NCBI RefSeq assembly: GCF_002706795.1
Contig: NZ_CP017705.1
Location: 5,183,501 to 5,247,500 of the forward strand
Direction of reading: 5' to 3'
DNA from: Brevibacillus laterosporus DSM 25
GTDB lineage: Bacteria > Bacillota > Bacilli > Brevibacillales > Brevibacillaceae
Length of the DNA stretch: 64,000 nucleotides
How positions within the stretch are numbered: position 1 is the stretch's first letter; each line of letters opens with the position of its first letter. Under the pieces are notes generated by a model. That model worked only from the letters and a program-made list of their open reading frames with translations. It searched no databases and had not been told where the DNA came from. Shown here piece by piece: positions 1-11,700 of this stretch. The position numbers and the translations under genes were made by a program.

Positions 1-3000
1 TCGACAGAAGTAGGTAAGCAAATGATAATTTGCTTATTGGGTTCTACATCCAGTTGCTGAATCCAGCGAGCCAATTGATTAGACTGTTCATGAAGCGATT
101 GATATGTAATTTCGTTATTACCACATAAAACAGCATTCTTGTTAGGATATTCTAACGCCCATTTTTCTACTTGCTCATGAATAAACAGTTGCCCCTTACT
201 TTCTAGAGATTTCTTCTCTTTCAAGTCCTGTGATGCTACCAGATGTGATAAGAGTGAAATACCTGAAAGTGAGCGATCAGAATCATTCACCAAGTCCTCT
301 ACTAATCTAGAAAATCCATTAATCCAACCATCTATTATTCCATTTTCTGAGAGATCAGCGTTATATTCAAACTCAAGATGTAATTCAGATCCTACTTCAA
401 TAACATTAAGTCCGATATCTTGCTTAGTTGAAACCTTTGGAAAAGGTACAAACTCTACTGCACATTCAGGAAATTGTAAATTGCCTGTCGGCCGATCCAT
501 GTTGAAGGTTGCAGTAATTCCAGGTAGCTTAGGACTATTCGATTGAGCTGCTAGCATTTTGCCAATTAAAGCCATAGAGCAATGCTGATACTGGTAAGCT
601 TCAAAGGCATTCTTTTTCACTAAGCTACTAACCTCGGCAAAGGTCATATCTGGGTCAATTTGGCCATGAATAGGTAGCATATTTACACATTGCCCTACTA
701 AATGCGAGGAGCCTGCAAGCGCTTGTCCCCCACTAGGGATGCCAATAAACATAGAACTTTGACCTGTTATCTTATGCAAAAATACCTGAAAAGAGGCTAA
801 AATAGTCATAAATAAGCTATTTCTCTGTTTCTTACTAAACTCTCTTAGTTTGTTCGCTACATCAGCTTTTAGAATCAGAGTTGTTCGATTTCCTATGTAG
901 CTACGTTTTGCAGGCTTCATTTTTGAGCTCGGGAAATCTAGTACTTCAAACGATTTTGTACTCTGTTGTTCCCAAAAAGATAATGCTTCTGAAAGCTGAT
1001 TCTGCTGCTTGTCTTGCCATACTATAAAATCTCGATACTGCATAGGCTCAGGGAGATCTATCTTCTGGTGATGATAGGCAGCGGTATAAAGGGACTCCAG
1101 TTCTTTAACAAGAACACCTATTGACCAACCGTCCGCAATAACATGATGAATAATGAAAACTAGCTGATAAACGTCTTTTTCTATCTGTAGGATATAGGCT
1201 TTGAATAACGGGCCTTTTTCTAGATTAAAGACTTGTTTACCCTCGTTATCCATCCAAGCTTGCGCTTGTTTTTTTGCATCCATGCCCTTTTGATCCTGAA
1301 AATCAACCAATGGGACGTCAATCACCATTTTGGGATGTATACACTGATATTCGCCATCTGTACTTATTGTTGTTCGTAGAGATTCATGCCTATCAACAAG
1401 TTGCTGTATTGCCTGACGAATTCCATCCAATTTTAATTGACCTGATAGTTGAAGCACGAAGCATTCATTATACGAACGCGACTCTTCCTCTCCCAGTTGA
1501 CAAAAAAACCATAATTGCTTTTGTTCTTCTGATAGCGGTACCTGTAACTCGTCTTTAACTCCCTTATCTATGTTCTCTTCTAAGGGAGTGTTAGAAAAAA
1601 AACCTGCTCTCTTCATCTCCTCTATGCTGTCTTTAACTGCATCAATAATCTTTTCGACATCTTGATCACTATGAGCAGTGGACAAGAAGCAGTTTCTTCC
1701 TTCCCAGGTGTAAATACCACGTAACAGCAGATGGTAAAATAATATTTCTTGCGTACCTTTTACTACAAAACGGAACAACGAACCAAAGTGAACCATTCGA
1801 ATGGAGACATTCTGCTCTCTGAAATAAGAGTTTAAAGTCTGGCACATACGAGCTGTACGTTGGTTTACCTCTTCTTGTAGGGTACTCCCTTGTTGTTTTA
1901 GATGCTCTAGAGTCACTTTGGCGGCTGCCATGGTTAAGGGATGATGGCAAAATGTACCTGCGACGAATGTACGCTTTTCTGCAACTGGTGGATAAGATTG
2001 ATCTCCATATTGCCAGTATCCCCCGTCAATACAATCTAGATAGGCCGTTTTTCCGGCAACAACACCTATTGGCATCCCGCCTCCAACAATTTTTCCATAG
2101 GTTACCATATCTGCCTGAACACCAAACCATGCTTGGGCACCTCCTGGATGGATACGGAAACCGGTAATCACTTCATCAAAAATTAGGGCTGTACCTAGCT
2201 CGGCTGTCAGGGCACGCAGAGAGTGTAAAAACTCTTTTGGCTGTAATTCTGGATCACGGCTTTGGACTGGTTCAACCAATACCGCTGCCAGATCATCGGC
2301 ATTTTCCCGGATGATTTGTAAGGACTTCTCACTTCCATATTCAAGCACCAGAATATCCTCACTCATGCTTGTTGGAACACCTGGAGCCATCGGTTTGGAG
2401 CTTCCATCGTCTTTAGCCGTATCAGAGCGAGCTAAAATACCGTCAAAACTGCCATGGTAAGAACCTGCAAAGATAGCAATTTTCGAACGTCCTGTAAAAG
2501 CTCGCGCTATCCGGACAGCAACCATGACCGCTTCCGTACCTGAATTATAGAACGCAACACGATCTACTCCTGTGATATCTGAAATTAATTGAGCCACTTC
2601 TCCACTCAATCGTGACATGGGCCCTACTGGGAAACCGCGCTTCAGCTCTTCGTTAATAGCCTCTGTTATAAAGGCAGGATTATGTCCAAGTAGGTTAACT
2701 CCAAACCCCATGCATACGTCTATATATTCATTTCCATCGATATCCCATAACTTTGAGCCCATGGCTCGATCACTAACGATTGGGTATATCATTTCTTTCC
2801 ATGTGGAACGATATCCCGCCACATTTCGATTATTAGCAAGTACATTACGATAGTTTTGCGCTAACAACTTGGAGGAGCGAGTTTTGTCAGAACACCTAGT
2901 TATAAAATCATGTAGATGGCTACGTTCTTGCATTGTTACGTTATGCGTTGACTCGAAAGAAACCTTTTGATAGGGAACGAACACTTCTTTTTTATTATTT

Positions 3001-5615
3001 TCTTTTGCTAGACTTCTAAAACCAACGGGAGTCTCTTTTACATTCGTAGCTTCTCCTTTAGTTTGTAAACGATGCTCATCCATTGCTATAGGAGCTTGGG
3101 CTAAGCTCTCCTCCTGAGCTTTTGGCTGTAGTAAACGAAATACATCCAGTTGTTTTGCCATTATTTCTAATTGCTGACTCATTAATTGTTCGAGCCCACC
3201 TAAATCGGTCTGTCCATTACCCGCAAGAACTGGTTTATAGTCAGAAACGTGGGGCAAAGAGGACTCGATGCTTGTTGCCTGTACATTTTCTTGAGATGGT
3301 ATCGTAGCTATAGCCTCACACTTCATGTCAGTTACAAAGAAACTGTTAGGTAAGATTTGCACTAGATAATTTACTAGATTGTATGTGTTATTTAATTCTT
3401 CAAAAAACATATTAAAAGATATTTGAACACCATATGTATCTTTGATTTGGTTGTTCAGTTGAATAAATAGAATAGAATCAAATCCTAGATCATAAAAATT
3501 AGCATGCACATCAAATTCCTGTTCATCTATTCCTGCTTGCGTGCACACCATGTGTTTTACGTTCTGTAAAATCATTTCCATTCTCTGATTCTTGAAATGA
3601 TCGTTGTTTACTTCAGAGATGTTAGACTGTGCATTCTTCAAAATATTTCCCTCTCTTTCGTCTCTACACGCTGTTCGGGATTCAATCCAATGTCGCTTGC
3701 GATCAAAAGGATATACAGGTACGCTCATCCTTTTTCGATTTTCTTTACTATAGATAAGGTCCCATTCAATAAGCGCTCCTGACATATAAGCCTGACATAA
3801 GCTAACTAAAGCTTCAGAATTTTTCCGGTCCGTATCTAGGTATTTCTGGGCTGCTTCTTTTGCTTCTTGCGTCAATCCTTGAATTTCTCGTTCGCTAACC
3901 TTTCCTCTCGAAAGATCACTCTGTTGTTCGCGCACGATCTTATGTATTCCATAGTATAAGTTATGACCAACATGTGATCTTGACTCATTTGGGTTAATTG
4001 TTGATAATACGATAGCTGCTTGTTCTAATTGTTCCATTAACTCCTGCTTAGTAGAAAATGTCAGGGCAAGACGATGAGAATAATGTGAGCGGCCTCTATT
4101 AGCCGTATAACAAATATCTGATAGAATCTCATCTGATTTATCTGACAAAAAACTGATATATTCTTGTACCAGCACTTGAAGAGTGGTCAAGTTTTTGGCA
4201 GAAATCGCTAAAATCTCAACTCGCTGAGGCAAACAATCTGCTACCTCATGCTCCTGTACAGGAGCTTCCTCCAGGATGATATGGCAATTGGTTCCACTTA
4301 ATCCAAATGAGCTAACGCCACATCTCAAAGGTTCTTTATTTGCTTCCCATGTACGCAAAACCGTATTAACATACACCGGTGAATCCTCAAATGCTATCTG
4401 ACGATTCGGCATTTCAAAATGAAGAGTTGGTGGGATTTTCTTGTGTTTTAATGCTAGAACCGACTTGATAATCCCCGCTATGCCAGCTGCTGATCCTAGA
4501 TGACCAATGTTTGATTTAACAGAACCTATTGCACAAAATTGGCTCCGATCAGTGAACGTACGAAATGCTTTTTGAATGGCTTCCACTTCAATAGGATCAC
4601 CCAGCGCCGTACCCGTACCATGCGCTTCTATATAAGAAATGGTTTCAGGTTCAATCCCTGCATCCTGCCAAGCCGCAAGAATTACTTCTTTTTGAGCCAG
4701 CACATTAGGTGCTGTCAGACCATTGGACGTACCATCATGATTAAGCGCACTTCCTTTAATCACTGCATAGATATGGTCACGGTCATGAATTGCTTGGTGT
4801 AAAGGTTTTAAAATAAGGGCGGCCACACCTTCTCCCGCGCCTGTTCCATCTGAATTCCTATCGAAAGCTCTTGTACGTCGTGTCGATGATTCAATCCCTA
4901 GTTTTAATTCATTGTCTAACGGCATAAAATGCAGACCTACACTGCCCGCAATTGCCATATTGCACTCCCCGTTTCGAAGAGCTTGGCAAGCGGTATGAAT
5001 AGCCACCGCCGATGAGGAGCAAGTAGTATCAATCGTTAAGGATGGGCCTCTCAAATCTAATAAATAAGCAATTCGACTAGCAATAATCGGCGACAAATTA
5101 CCTGGTATAAACAGCGGGATCGATTCATGTCCAACTTCATTTATCAACCCTTTGTAGTCATGCAAGGCATCTCCACTAAACCCCACGTATACTCCCGTCT
5201 TGCTCCCTTTGCATGTTTCACCACCGTAACCCGCATCTTCAAGAGCATGCCATGCTGTTTCCAAAAACAAACGTTGGTTTGGACTCATGAAAGAAGCTTC
5301 TTTAGGAGAAAGTCGAAAAAAGGAAGCATCAAATTTGTCGATTTCTTCTAAGAAGGCACCCTCGTAATAAGTAGATTCAGCAGAAGACTTAACCGTACGT
5401 AAATACACTTCAGTATCGCCCTTCCTCGTTTCAGGAAAGGACGTGATGCAATCTTCCCCATTGCAAAGGTTACTCCAAAAAGCTTCTAAATGAGGAGCCA
5501 TGGGAAATTGACCAGACATTCCTATAATTGCAATGGATTTCTTATCAACAGCTTTAATTTCACTTACATCTTCGTTAATTAGATCGTCAAGTTTAAATGA
5601 ATGAAAATTGAGCAA
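1..5615 (-). CDS. Hybrid PKS/NRPS, KS-ACP-AMT-C-A..., 3' end beyond the window
   Basis: The frame stays open from a TTG start at 5615 to the left edge, giving at least 1871 residues. The TTG follows AAGGAG by 10 nt. Domain order is clear: a ketosynthase (TTCSSS with Cys199; EAHGTGT with His332; GHLGSAAG with His372), a post-KS linker, an ACP (LGFDSI, Ser714), a class III PLP aminotransferase (TYGKIVGGG, Lys1175), a condensation domain (HHVIADG, His1490-His1491), then the start of an adenylation domain (ITYQSL) cut by the edge. There is no AT domain, so malonyl loading must come from the free-standing AT at 33.7-35.0 kb. KS-ACP-AMT-C is the order known from iturin/mycosubtilin synthases, where AMT converts a beta-ketoacyl-ACP to a beta-amino acyl unit. 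By inference this protein adds one ketide, aminates it at the beta carbon and passes it to an amino acid. It follows the 2589-aa NRPS with 111 bp between them. Confidence 0.93.
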   Translation of the reverse strand, partial: MLNFHSFKLDDLINEDVSEIKAVDKKSIAIIGMSGQFPMAPHLEAFWSNLCNGEDCITSFPETRKGDTEVYLRTVKSSAESTYYEGAFLEEIDKFDASFFRLSPKEASFMSPNQRLFLETAWHALEDAGYGGETCKGSKTGVYVGFSGDALHDYKGLINEVGHESIPLFIPGNLSPIIASRIAYLLDLRGPSLTIDTTCSSSAVAIHTACQALRNGECNMAIAGSVGLHFMPLDNELKLGIESSTRRTRAFDRNSDGTGAGEGVAALILKPLHQAIHDRDHIYAVIKGSALNHDGTSNGLTAPNVLAQKEVILAAWQDAGIEPETISYIEAHGTGTALGDPIEVEAIQKAFRTFTDRSQFCAIGSVKSNIGHLGSAAGIAGIIKSVLALKHKKIPPTLHFEMPNRQIAFEDSPVYVNTVLRTWEANKEPLRCGVSSFGLSGTNCHIILEEAPVQEHEVADCLPQRVEILAISAKNLTTLQVLVQEYISFLSDKSDEILSDICYTANRGRSHYSHRLALTFSTKQELMEQLEQAAIVLSTINPNESRSHVGHNLYYGIHKIVREQQSDLSRGKVSEREIQGLTQEAKEAAQKYLDTDRKNSEALVSLCQAYMSGALIEWDLIYSKENRKRMSVPVYPFDRKRHWIESRTACRDEREGNILKNAQSNISEVNNDHFKNQRMEMILQNVKHMVCTQAGIDEQEFDVHANFYDLGFDSILFIQLNNQIKDTYGVQISFNMFFEELNNTYNLVNYLVQILPNSFFVTDMKCEAIATIPSQENVQATSIESSLPHVSDYKPVLAGNGQTDLGGLEQLMSQQLEIMAKQLDVFRLLQPKAQEESLAQAPIAMDEHRLQTKGEATNVKETPVGFRSLAKENNKKEVFVPYQKVSFESTHNVTMQERSHLHDFITRCSDKTRSSKLLAQNYRNVLANNRNVAGYRSTWKEMIYPIVSDRAMGSKLWDIDGNEYIDVCMGFGVNLLGHNPAFITEAINEELKRGFPVGPMSRLSGEVAQLISDITGVDRVAFYNSGTEAVMVAVRIARAFTGRSKIAIFAGSYHGSFDGILARSDTAKDDGSSKPMAPGVPTSMSEDILVLEYGSEKSLQIIRENADDLAAVLVEPVQSRDPELQPKEFLHSLRALTAELGTALIFDEVITGFRIHPGGAQAWFGVQADMVTYGKIVGGGMPIGVVAGKTAYLDCIDGGYWQYGDQSYPPVAEKRTFVAGTFCHHPLTMAAAKVTLEHLKQQGSTLQEEVNQRTARMCQTLNSYFREQNVSIRMVHFGSLFRFVVKGTQEILFYHLLLRGIYTWEGRNCFLSTAHSDQDVEKIIDAVKDSIEEMKRAGFFSNTPLEENIDKGVKDELQVPLSEEQKQLWFFCQLGEEESRSYNECFVLQLSGQLKLDGIRQAIQQLVDRHESLRTTISTDGEYQCIHPKMVIDVPLVDFQDQKGMDAKKQAQAWMDNEGKQVFNLEKGPLFKAYILQIEKDVYQLVFIIHHVIADGWSIGVLVKELESLYTAAYHHQKIDLPEPMQYRDFIVWQDKQQNQLSEALSFWEQQSTKSFEVLDFPSSKMKPAKRSYIGNRTTLILKADVANKLREFSKKQRNSLFMTILASFQVFLHKITGQSSMFIGIPSGGQALAGSSHLVGQCVNMLPIHGQIDPDMTFAEVSSLVKKNAFEAYQYQHCSMALIGKMLAAQSNSPKLPGITATFNMDRPTGNLQFPECAVEFVPFPKVSTKQDIGLNVIEVGSELHLEFEYNADLSENGIIDGWINGFSRLVEDLVNDSDRSLSGISLLSHLVASQDLKEKKSLESKGQLFIHEQVEKWALEYPNKNAVLCGNNEITYQSLHEQSNQLARWIQQLDVEPNKQIIICLPTSV

Positions 5616-5651
5616 AAATGTCTCACTCCTTCTTCTTCAGGTTACAATGGC

Positions 5652-5696
5652 TGTTGCCTGATCCTTTATGCATTCCATGAATTGAATCAGGCAACA
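5652..5696 (-). other. Perfect 11-bp hairpin between two megasynthase genes
   Basis: TGTTGCCTGAT (5652-5662) and ATCAGGCAACA (5686-5696) are exact inverted copies in the 111-bp gap between the 2589-aa NRPS and the next PKS/NRPS gene. A T-run follows the hairpin only on the plus strand. On the transcribed minus strand it is preceded by A residues and lacks a U-tract, so an ordinary intrinsic terminator for the operon is unlikely. An RNA-processing or stability element is possible. Confidence 0.55.
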
Positions 5697-5726
5697 CTTT
5701 TTTGAGTATACCGATCCTTGTGAAAC

Positions 5727-8700
5727 TTAATAATTTTCTAAGATCATTGTAAGGAGTTTCATATAAGCATTAAGCAATTCTTTCATTTTTTCGCTTCTAA
5801 GCAATTGTTGTTGATAATCAAGACGGAGGTATATATTTTTGCTACCCTGTTCAATTTCAAGCAGGATATCAAATATGTCATTCATCTCACTACGCTTCGT
5901 TGCAAGTCCTTTTCGGTAAAGTAACGGAGTAATAGTAAATGGTTCTTTGGACATGACAAGTCCAGAGAGACTATCTGGCTCATATACCTTGATATCATCT
6001 TCCGCTTTCTGTTTCTGATGGACATAGCGGAACAACTCAGAAAAATTAGTCATTGAACTTATATCTGCGTCTAATGACATGAACTGATTTGGAGTTTGCA
6101 TTAATAGCTGAATGGATAATTGTTTAGACCCACTAATTTGAGCGAGCAAAAACATATAAGTAGCAACAAATACATCCTCTATCGTCACTTGTTCTACTTC
6201 CGCCAATCGCTGTAATTTCATCACAGTAGCAGGAGTTAATTCTGCTTCAAACAAAGAACCTGCCTCACTCATCTGATTACTAGCAAAGTAATCACGGGCC
6301 ATAGAAATGCTTGGTAAACTAAACGTTCTAGTTTGCTCAATATCACCATGCATAATTAATGTAGCGATCTTATTAATGGATGGATAAGTGAACATATCAG
6401 TAACAGTCACATGATTGGGATATTTTTCATCCACACGGCTGTGCATTCGTACCAATAATAAAGAATTTCCACCAAGGTCAAAGAAATTATCGTGAATACC
6501 AAAGCCTGTAACTCCAAGTAATTCTTCCCAAATGGAAAGCAGTACTTCTTCTATCTCATTTGAGGCCGCAACAAACGCAGTACCTGTAGAAAGTCTAGAT
6601 GTGGTATTTTCGAGCGCTTTACGATCAGCCTTACCACTTGGCGTGAGCGGCATCTTCTCTATTTGTACAAAATGTGCCGGAACCATATACTCAGGAAGTG
6701 CTTCTTTTACAAACTCACGCAGAGGTGCAACCGAAAGCTCGGTTTGGGCGACAATATAGGCAATCAATATTTTATTGCCAAACGTATCCTCGCTACTAAG
6801 AACAATAGCTTCCGTAATCTCTTCGTGGCTTTGTAATCGTTCTTCAATCTCCCCTAATTCAATGCGATATCCCCTAATTTTCACCTGATGATCAGATCGT
6901 CCCAAATATTCAAGCGTACCATCCTCACACCATCTCGCTAGATCACCTGTACAATACATTCTCACAGTACTGTCAGCATGAAACGGATCGGACACAAACT
7001 TTTCTGAGGTCAGCTCTGGCTGATGCAGATAACCTCTTGCTACACCATCCCCCGCTATACACAGTTCTCCTTGGACGCCAATGGGGACCAGTTTTTTATG
7101 TTTGTCTACAATGTAGATACTAGTATTTCCTATTGGCTGACCGATGGTTACTGTTTCTTTGTGAGTTAAATCAGCAATCGCGGAGTAAACCGTTGTCTCA
7201 GTAGGCCCGTACAAATTGAACAGCTTGGCCTGTGTGATGGCTTGCAGTCCTTTTAATTGAACAGTTGAAAAAGCTTCTCCACCGATCATAATGATTTCAA
7301 GCAGATGTAAGCTGTGATGACACTCCTTATCATTCATAAGGAGCTGAAGACGTGAAGGAGTGACTTGTATCATGCTTGTTTTACTGTTGATGATCGACCT
7401 GCTCAAGCGTTTAGGATCACGTTGTTCACTTTCCGTAGCGATAACTACAGTAACTCCTTTTAGCAATGGGACAAAGGTCTCCAACACTAGTACATCAAAG
7501 CTAATATTAGTAACAGAGACAAGCCTTTTTCCCTCTTCAAAAGGAATGATTTTTACAGCAGCTTCTATAAAATTATGCACACCACGATGCTCAATCATTA
7601 CACCTTTCGGCTTCCCAGTTGAGCCAGAAGTAAAGCAAACGTAACAAAGTGAATGAGCAGCTATTTGAGTATTTATTGCTTGTGTAGGCTGTCTATTTAT
7701 AATAGAAGCACCCTTTTGCCGCCTGCCTTGAATGTCCACATTCTTTTTCGTCAGGGAATCCTCTGGTAGACACTCTTTATCAATAGTAAACAATGCATCA
7801 TATCGATATCGAGTTAACTCATTTTCAATGCTGTGTTCTTTTTGAGAAAAAGTAACATGTGTAACCTCGTCGTGCTTCAATAGCCAATCTTCTAGGAAAG
7901 AACGCGAGATAAACAATTCAGTTGTAAATTCTGTTTTTGTACGATGTTTATCATCATCACTCTGTGATTTCTTATGTTCCGTTAATGACTGTATCATCTG
8001 TTCCTTCAACGACAAATCCATAATGTCGCCAACAAATAAAACCCCATTTTTCCCCATCAACTCTAGTGCTTTTGCTAAAACAAAGCGTAAATAATTATGA
8101 TTAGGAAAATATTGAATGACACTATTTAAAATCACTACATCAAAATCTCGTTCATCCAATTGATCAATTTCGTGAGCAGGTAAAGTGGTAAGTTTAATGT
8201 TAGAAACACCTTCATGCACCATTCTTTGCCTATTTTTCTCAATAATGACATCAGATAAATCAGTACCATAATAAGAACCAACATAGGGAGCTAGCTCAAA
8301 CATAGTTAAACCTGATGAACATCCAATTTCCAAAACCCTCGTCCGAGAATTTAGATGAGATTTTAGCTTATGCAGCACGTTTTTACTATACTCACTCATT
8401 TCCTCTAGTGAGAAGGGTTGTCCCGTATAGCTACTTACCCAGCCGCCAATAGAAATCTCATCATCCCCGACTGAACCGATATGATTCCACAATTTCTGAT
8501 CAAGCAGTTCGTTTGTTTGGCTGGAGTCAATGGAAGTAATCTCGTCTTTGTCAAGGCATACAAAGGTATGTAAAGTTGGACATTCCCATTGCAACGCATT
8601 AAGCTGATGGATAAAACGCGAAGTTGATAGGACAACACTTATGCTTGCTTCATTTACGATTACCTTTATTCGTTCATCGGGTAATACAGGATCAATTGGT

Positions 8701-11700
8701 ACATAGGCAGCTCCTGCCTTCAGAATTCCAAGCATTGCGATTAAAATGAATTCAGAACGTTCAATAAGTATTCCAATTAATTGATTCGGTTGTACCTGAT
8801 GATGCTCGAGTAAATAATGAGCGATTTGATTAGCCTTATCATCTAATTCCTGATACGTAAGCGATCGTTCTTCACACATGACTGCGATTTGATTAGGAGT
8901 TAGCTTTACACGATCAGCAAATAATTGATGGATCGTTTTATCCTGGTCATAGGACATTACCGTGTCATTAAATTCAACGAGAAGCTGATTTTTTTCTTCT
9001 GGTAATAACAATTCCAGACTATCAAAAGTAAAATCAGGACTCTTCGTAACCTTTGTTAATAAATGAATAAAGTGTTTTACTAGTTGCTCTGCCGTTCTTT
9101 TGTGAAACAAATCTTTACAATATTCTAGGCGGAAATGATATCGTCCTTCCCTTTCTTTTGCTTCAAGAGTTAGGTCAAATTTAGATGTTTTATTTGGAAA
9201 CTCCAATTGACTAATGGAAATATCCTCTAATGCCAGCTCTTTGCTGTCCATATTCTGTAAAATAAACATGGTATCAAACACTGGGTTTCTGTCTACATTC
9301 CGTTCAACATCCAGCTTTTGAACCAATTCCTCAAACGGATACTCTTGGTGCTCATAAGCTAACAATACGTTTTGTTTCACTCTTGCAAGAAAGGAAACGA
9401 AGCTATCCCCCTTTTCCACGCGATTACGGATCGGTAATGTGTTTACAAACATCCCCATTACATTTTGCAAATCAGCATGTGTTCTCCCTGCAAATGGCGT
9501 TCCAATCACTTGATCATTTTGGCCTGAATATGTAGCCAGCAAGAAATGATATGTCGCAAGAAGTACCATAAAAGGAGTTACGTTGTTTTCTAAAGCAAAT
9601 TGATGGATCGCGGCAGTCTCTTCTTTATTCCACCTCATCAACACATGATCCCCCATAAAGCTTTTTATTGGAGGACGGGCAAAATCGGTAGGAAGATGCA
9701 ATATTGGAATTTCATCAGCAAATTGTGATAGCCAATACTGTTCTTTTTTAGCCCATTCATCTGAAGCTACCTGTGAATTGTGCCAGACCGTATAATCTTT
9801 ATACTGAATAGCCAATTCAGGTAATGACTTACCCGCGTATAAGCTCATGAATTCTTCAATAAACAATTCAATCGTTGATCCGTCTGATATGATGTGATGC
9901 ATATCAACCAAGAGAAGATATTCTTCCTTCTCTATATGTACAAGCTTGACTCTTAAGAGCGGCGCTTGTTGCAGATCAAACGGCTGCACAAATGATTCAA
10001 CTATTTGGGTAATCAATACGGACCGATCTATTTCTGCATTCGCACTCTCCTGTAATGAATGCTCTGACATGGAGAACGTAACCTTCGGATGGATCTGTTG
10101 AACTACCTCATTATTTATAAAATGAAAAGATGTCCGTAAAGCCTCATGGCGATCCACTAGTTGACGAAATGCTTGTTCTATACGGTTACGATCTACATTG
10201 CCCTTTAGTGAAATCATTCCTGGCATGTTATAGGTCGTTGAACCCTGTTCCATTTTATCTAGCACAAACAATCTTTTCTGTGCAGAAGAAATCGGATAGT
10301 AATCTTGTACAGGTGCTTTTTCAATTTTCCCGTAATCTAAAGATGCTTCATTTTCTACCAATGACGCTAATTCTGCAATTGTTGGTCTATTAAATATTGC
10401 TCGTAGCGGAAGCTGTTTGTTAGAGACTTTTCGTAATGTAGATACAAATTGGGATGCTTTGAGAGAATGGCCACCCAGTTCAAAAAAATTATCATTGATT
10501 CCTATTTTTTCGATCTGTAAGATCTCACTCCAGATTTGCACCATTTTACCTTCTATCTCTGTACGAGGTGCTACGTATTCTACTCCTGTGTGGATACTAG
10601 ACCCCTCTGGAGCAGGGAGAGACTTACGATCAATCTTTCCGTTTAGTGAATGAGGTAATTTATCCAACTGCATGAAATAAGATGGAACCATGTAATTAGG
10701 AAGTTCGTAAGACAAGCTTCTTTTTAGTTCATTTACAGTCAATTGCTTTTCCGCCACAAAATAAGCGCACAAATGATTGGTCCCATCTTGATCTTCCCGC
10801 GCAATTACAACAGCTTCCCGCACTTCTTTTATCTTCACAAGCTGTGCTTCTACTTCTCCAAGTTCAACGCGATAGCCTCGAATTTTAACTTGATGATCGA
10901 TTCTCCCTAAACACTCGATGGTTCCATCTGGAAGCCATTTTGCCAAATCACCTGTTTTATGTATTAAGCTTCCTGGCACAAATGGATTTTCTACAAACTT
11001 TTTAGCTGTTAATTCTGGAAGGTTCCAGTAGCCCCGTGCTAGTCCCTCACCCGCAATACATAGCTCACCTGCCACACCTATTGGCTGAAGCTGATTTTGA
11101 TCACTTAAAACATAGAAGTAATTATTCGCGAGCGGCTTACCAACTGTGATAGCTTCCCCTGTCTTTATTTCTGCGACCGATGACCAAACAGTGGTTTCGG
11201 TAGGACCGTACATATTATACAATCGTGCCTGAGTGTAGGTACGTAAGGCTTGTAGCAATGAAACAGGTAGGGCTTCTCCCCCCAGCATAATCTCACGAAC
11301 TCCCTCTAAACATTTGACCCGCTCTGTGTCATGCATGGAAGACAATAACATTTGCATACGAGGAGGTGTCATTTGAAGCATATCGATTTTCTCATTCCAA
11401 ATGATTTCACATAATGCTTTGGGATCAGCCCGTTGAGCTTCACTAGCTATGACAACCCTTACCCCTTTACTTAGCGAAAGGAACGTTTCCAAAATGAATA
11501 TATCAAATGAAATTGTCGTAATAGAAAGGATAGACTTTCCTGAAGTAAAATCAATCCGATCCGTAATACCATATACATGATTGATAACTGATTGATGAGT
11601 AATCATGACCCCTTTAGGCCTACCTGTTGAACCTGATGTGTATATAACATACGCTAAATCAGTTGGGGTACTAATCGGCTCAAGATTGGTTGTGAGATCC

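Noticed and set aside
5730-6359. Terminal epimerization or thioesterase domain on the 2589-aa NRPS
   Set aside because: No HHxxxDG of an E domain and no GxSxG of a TE is present.
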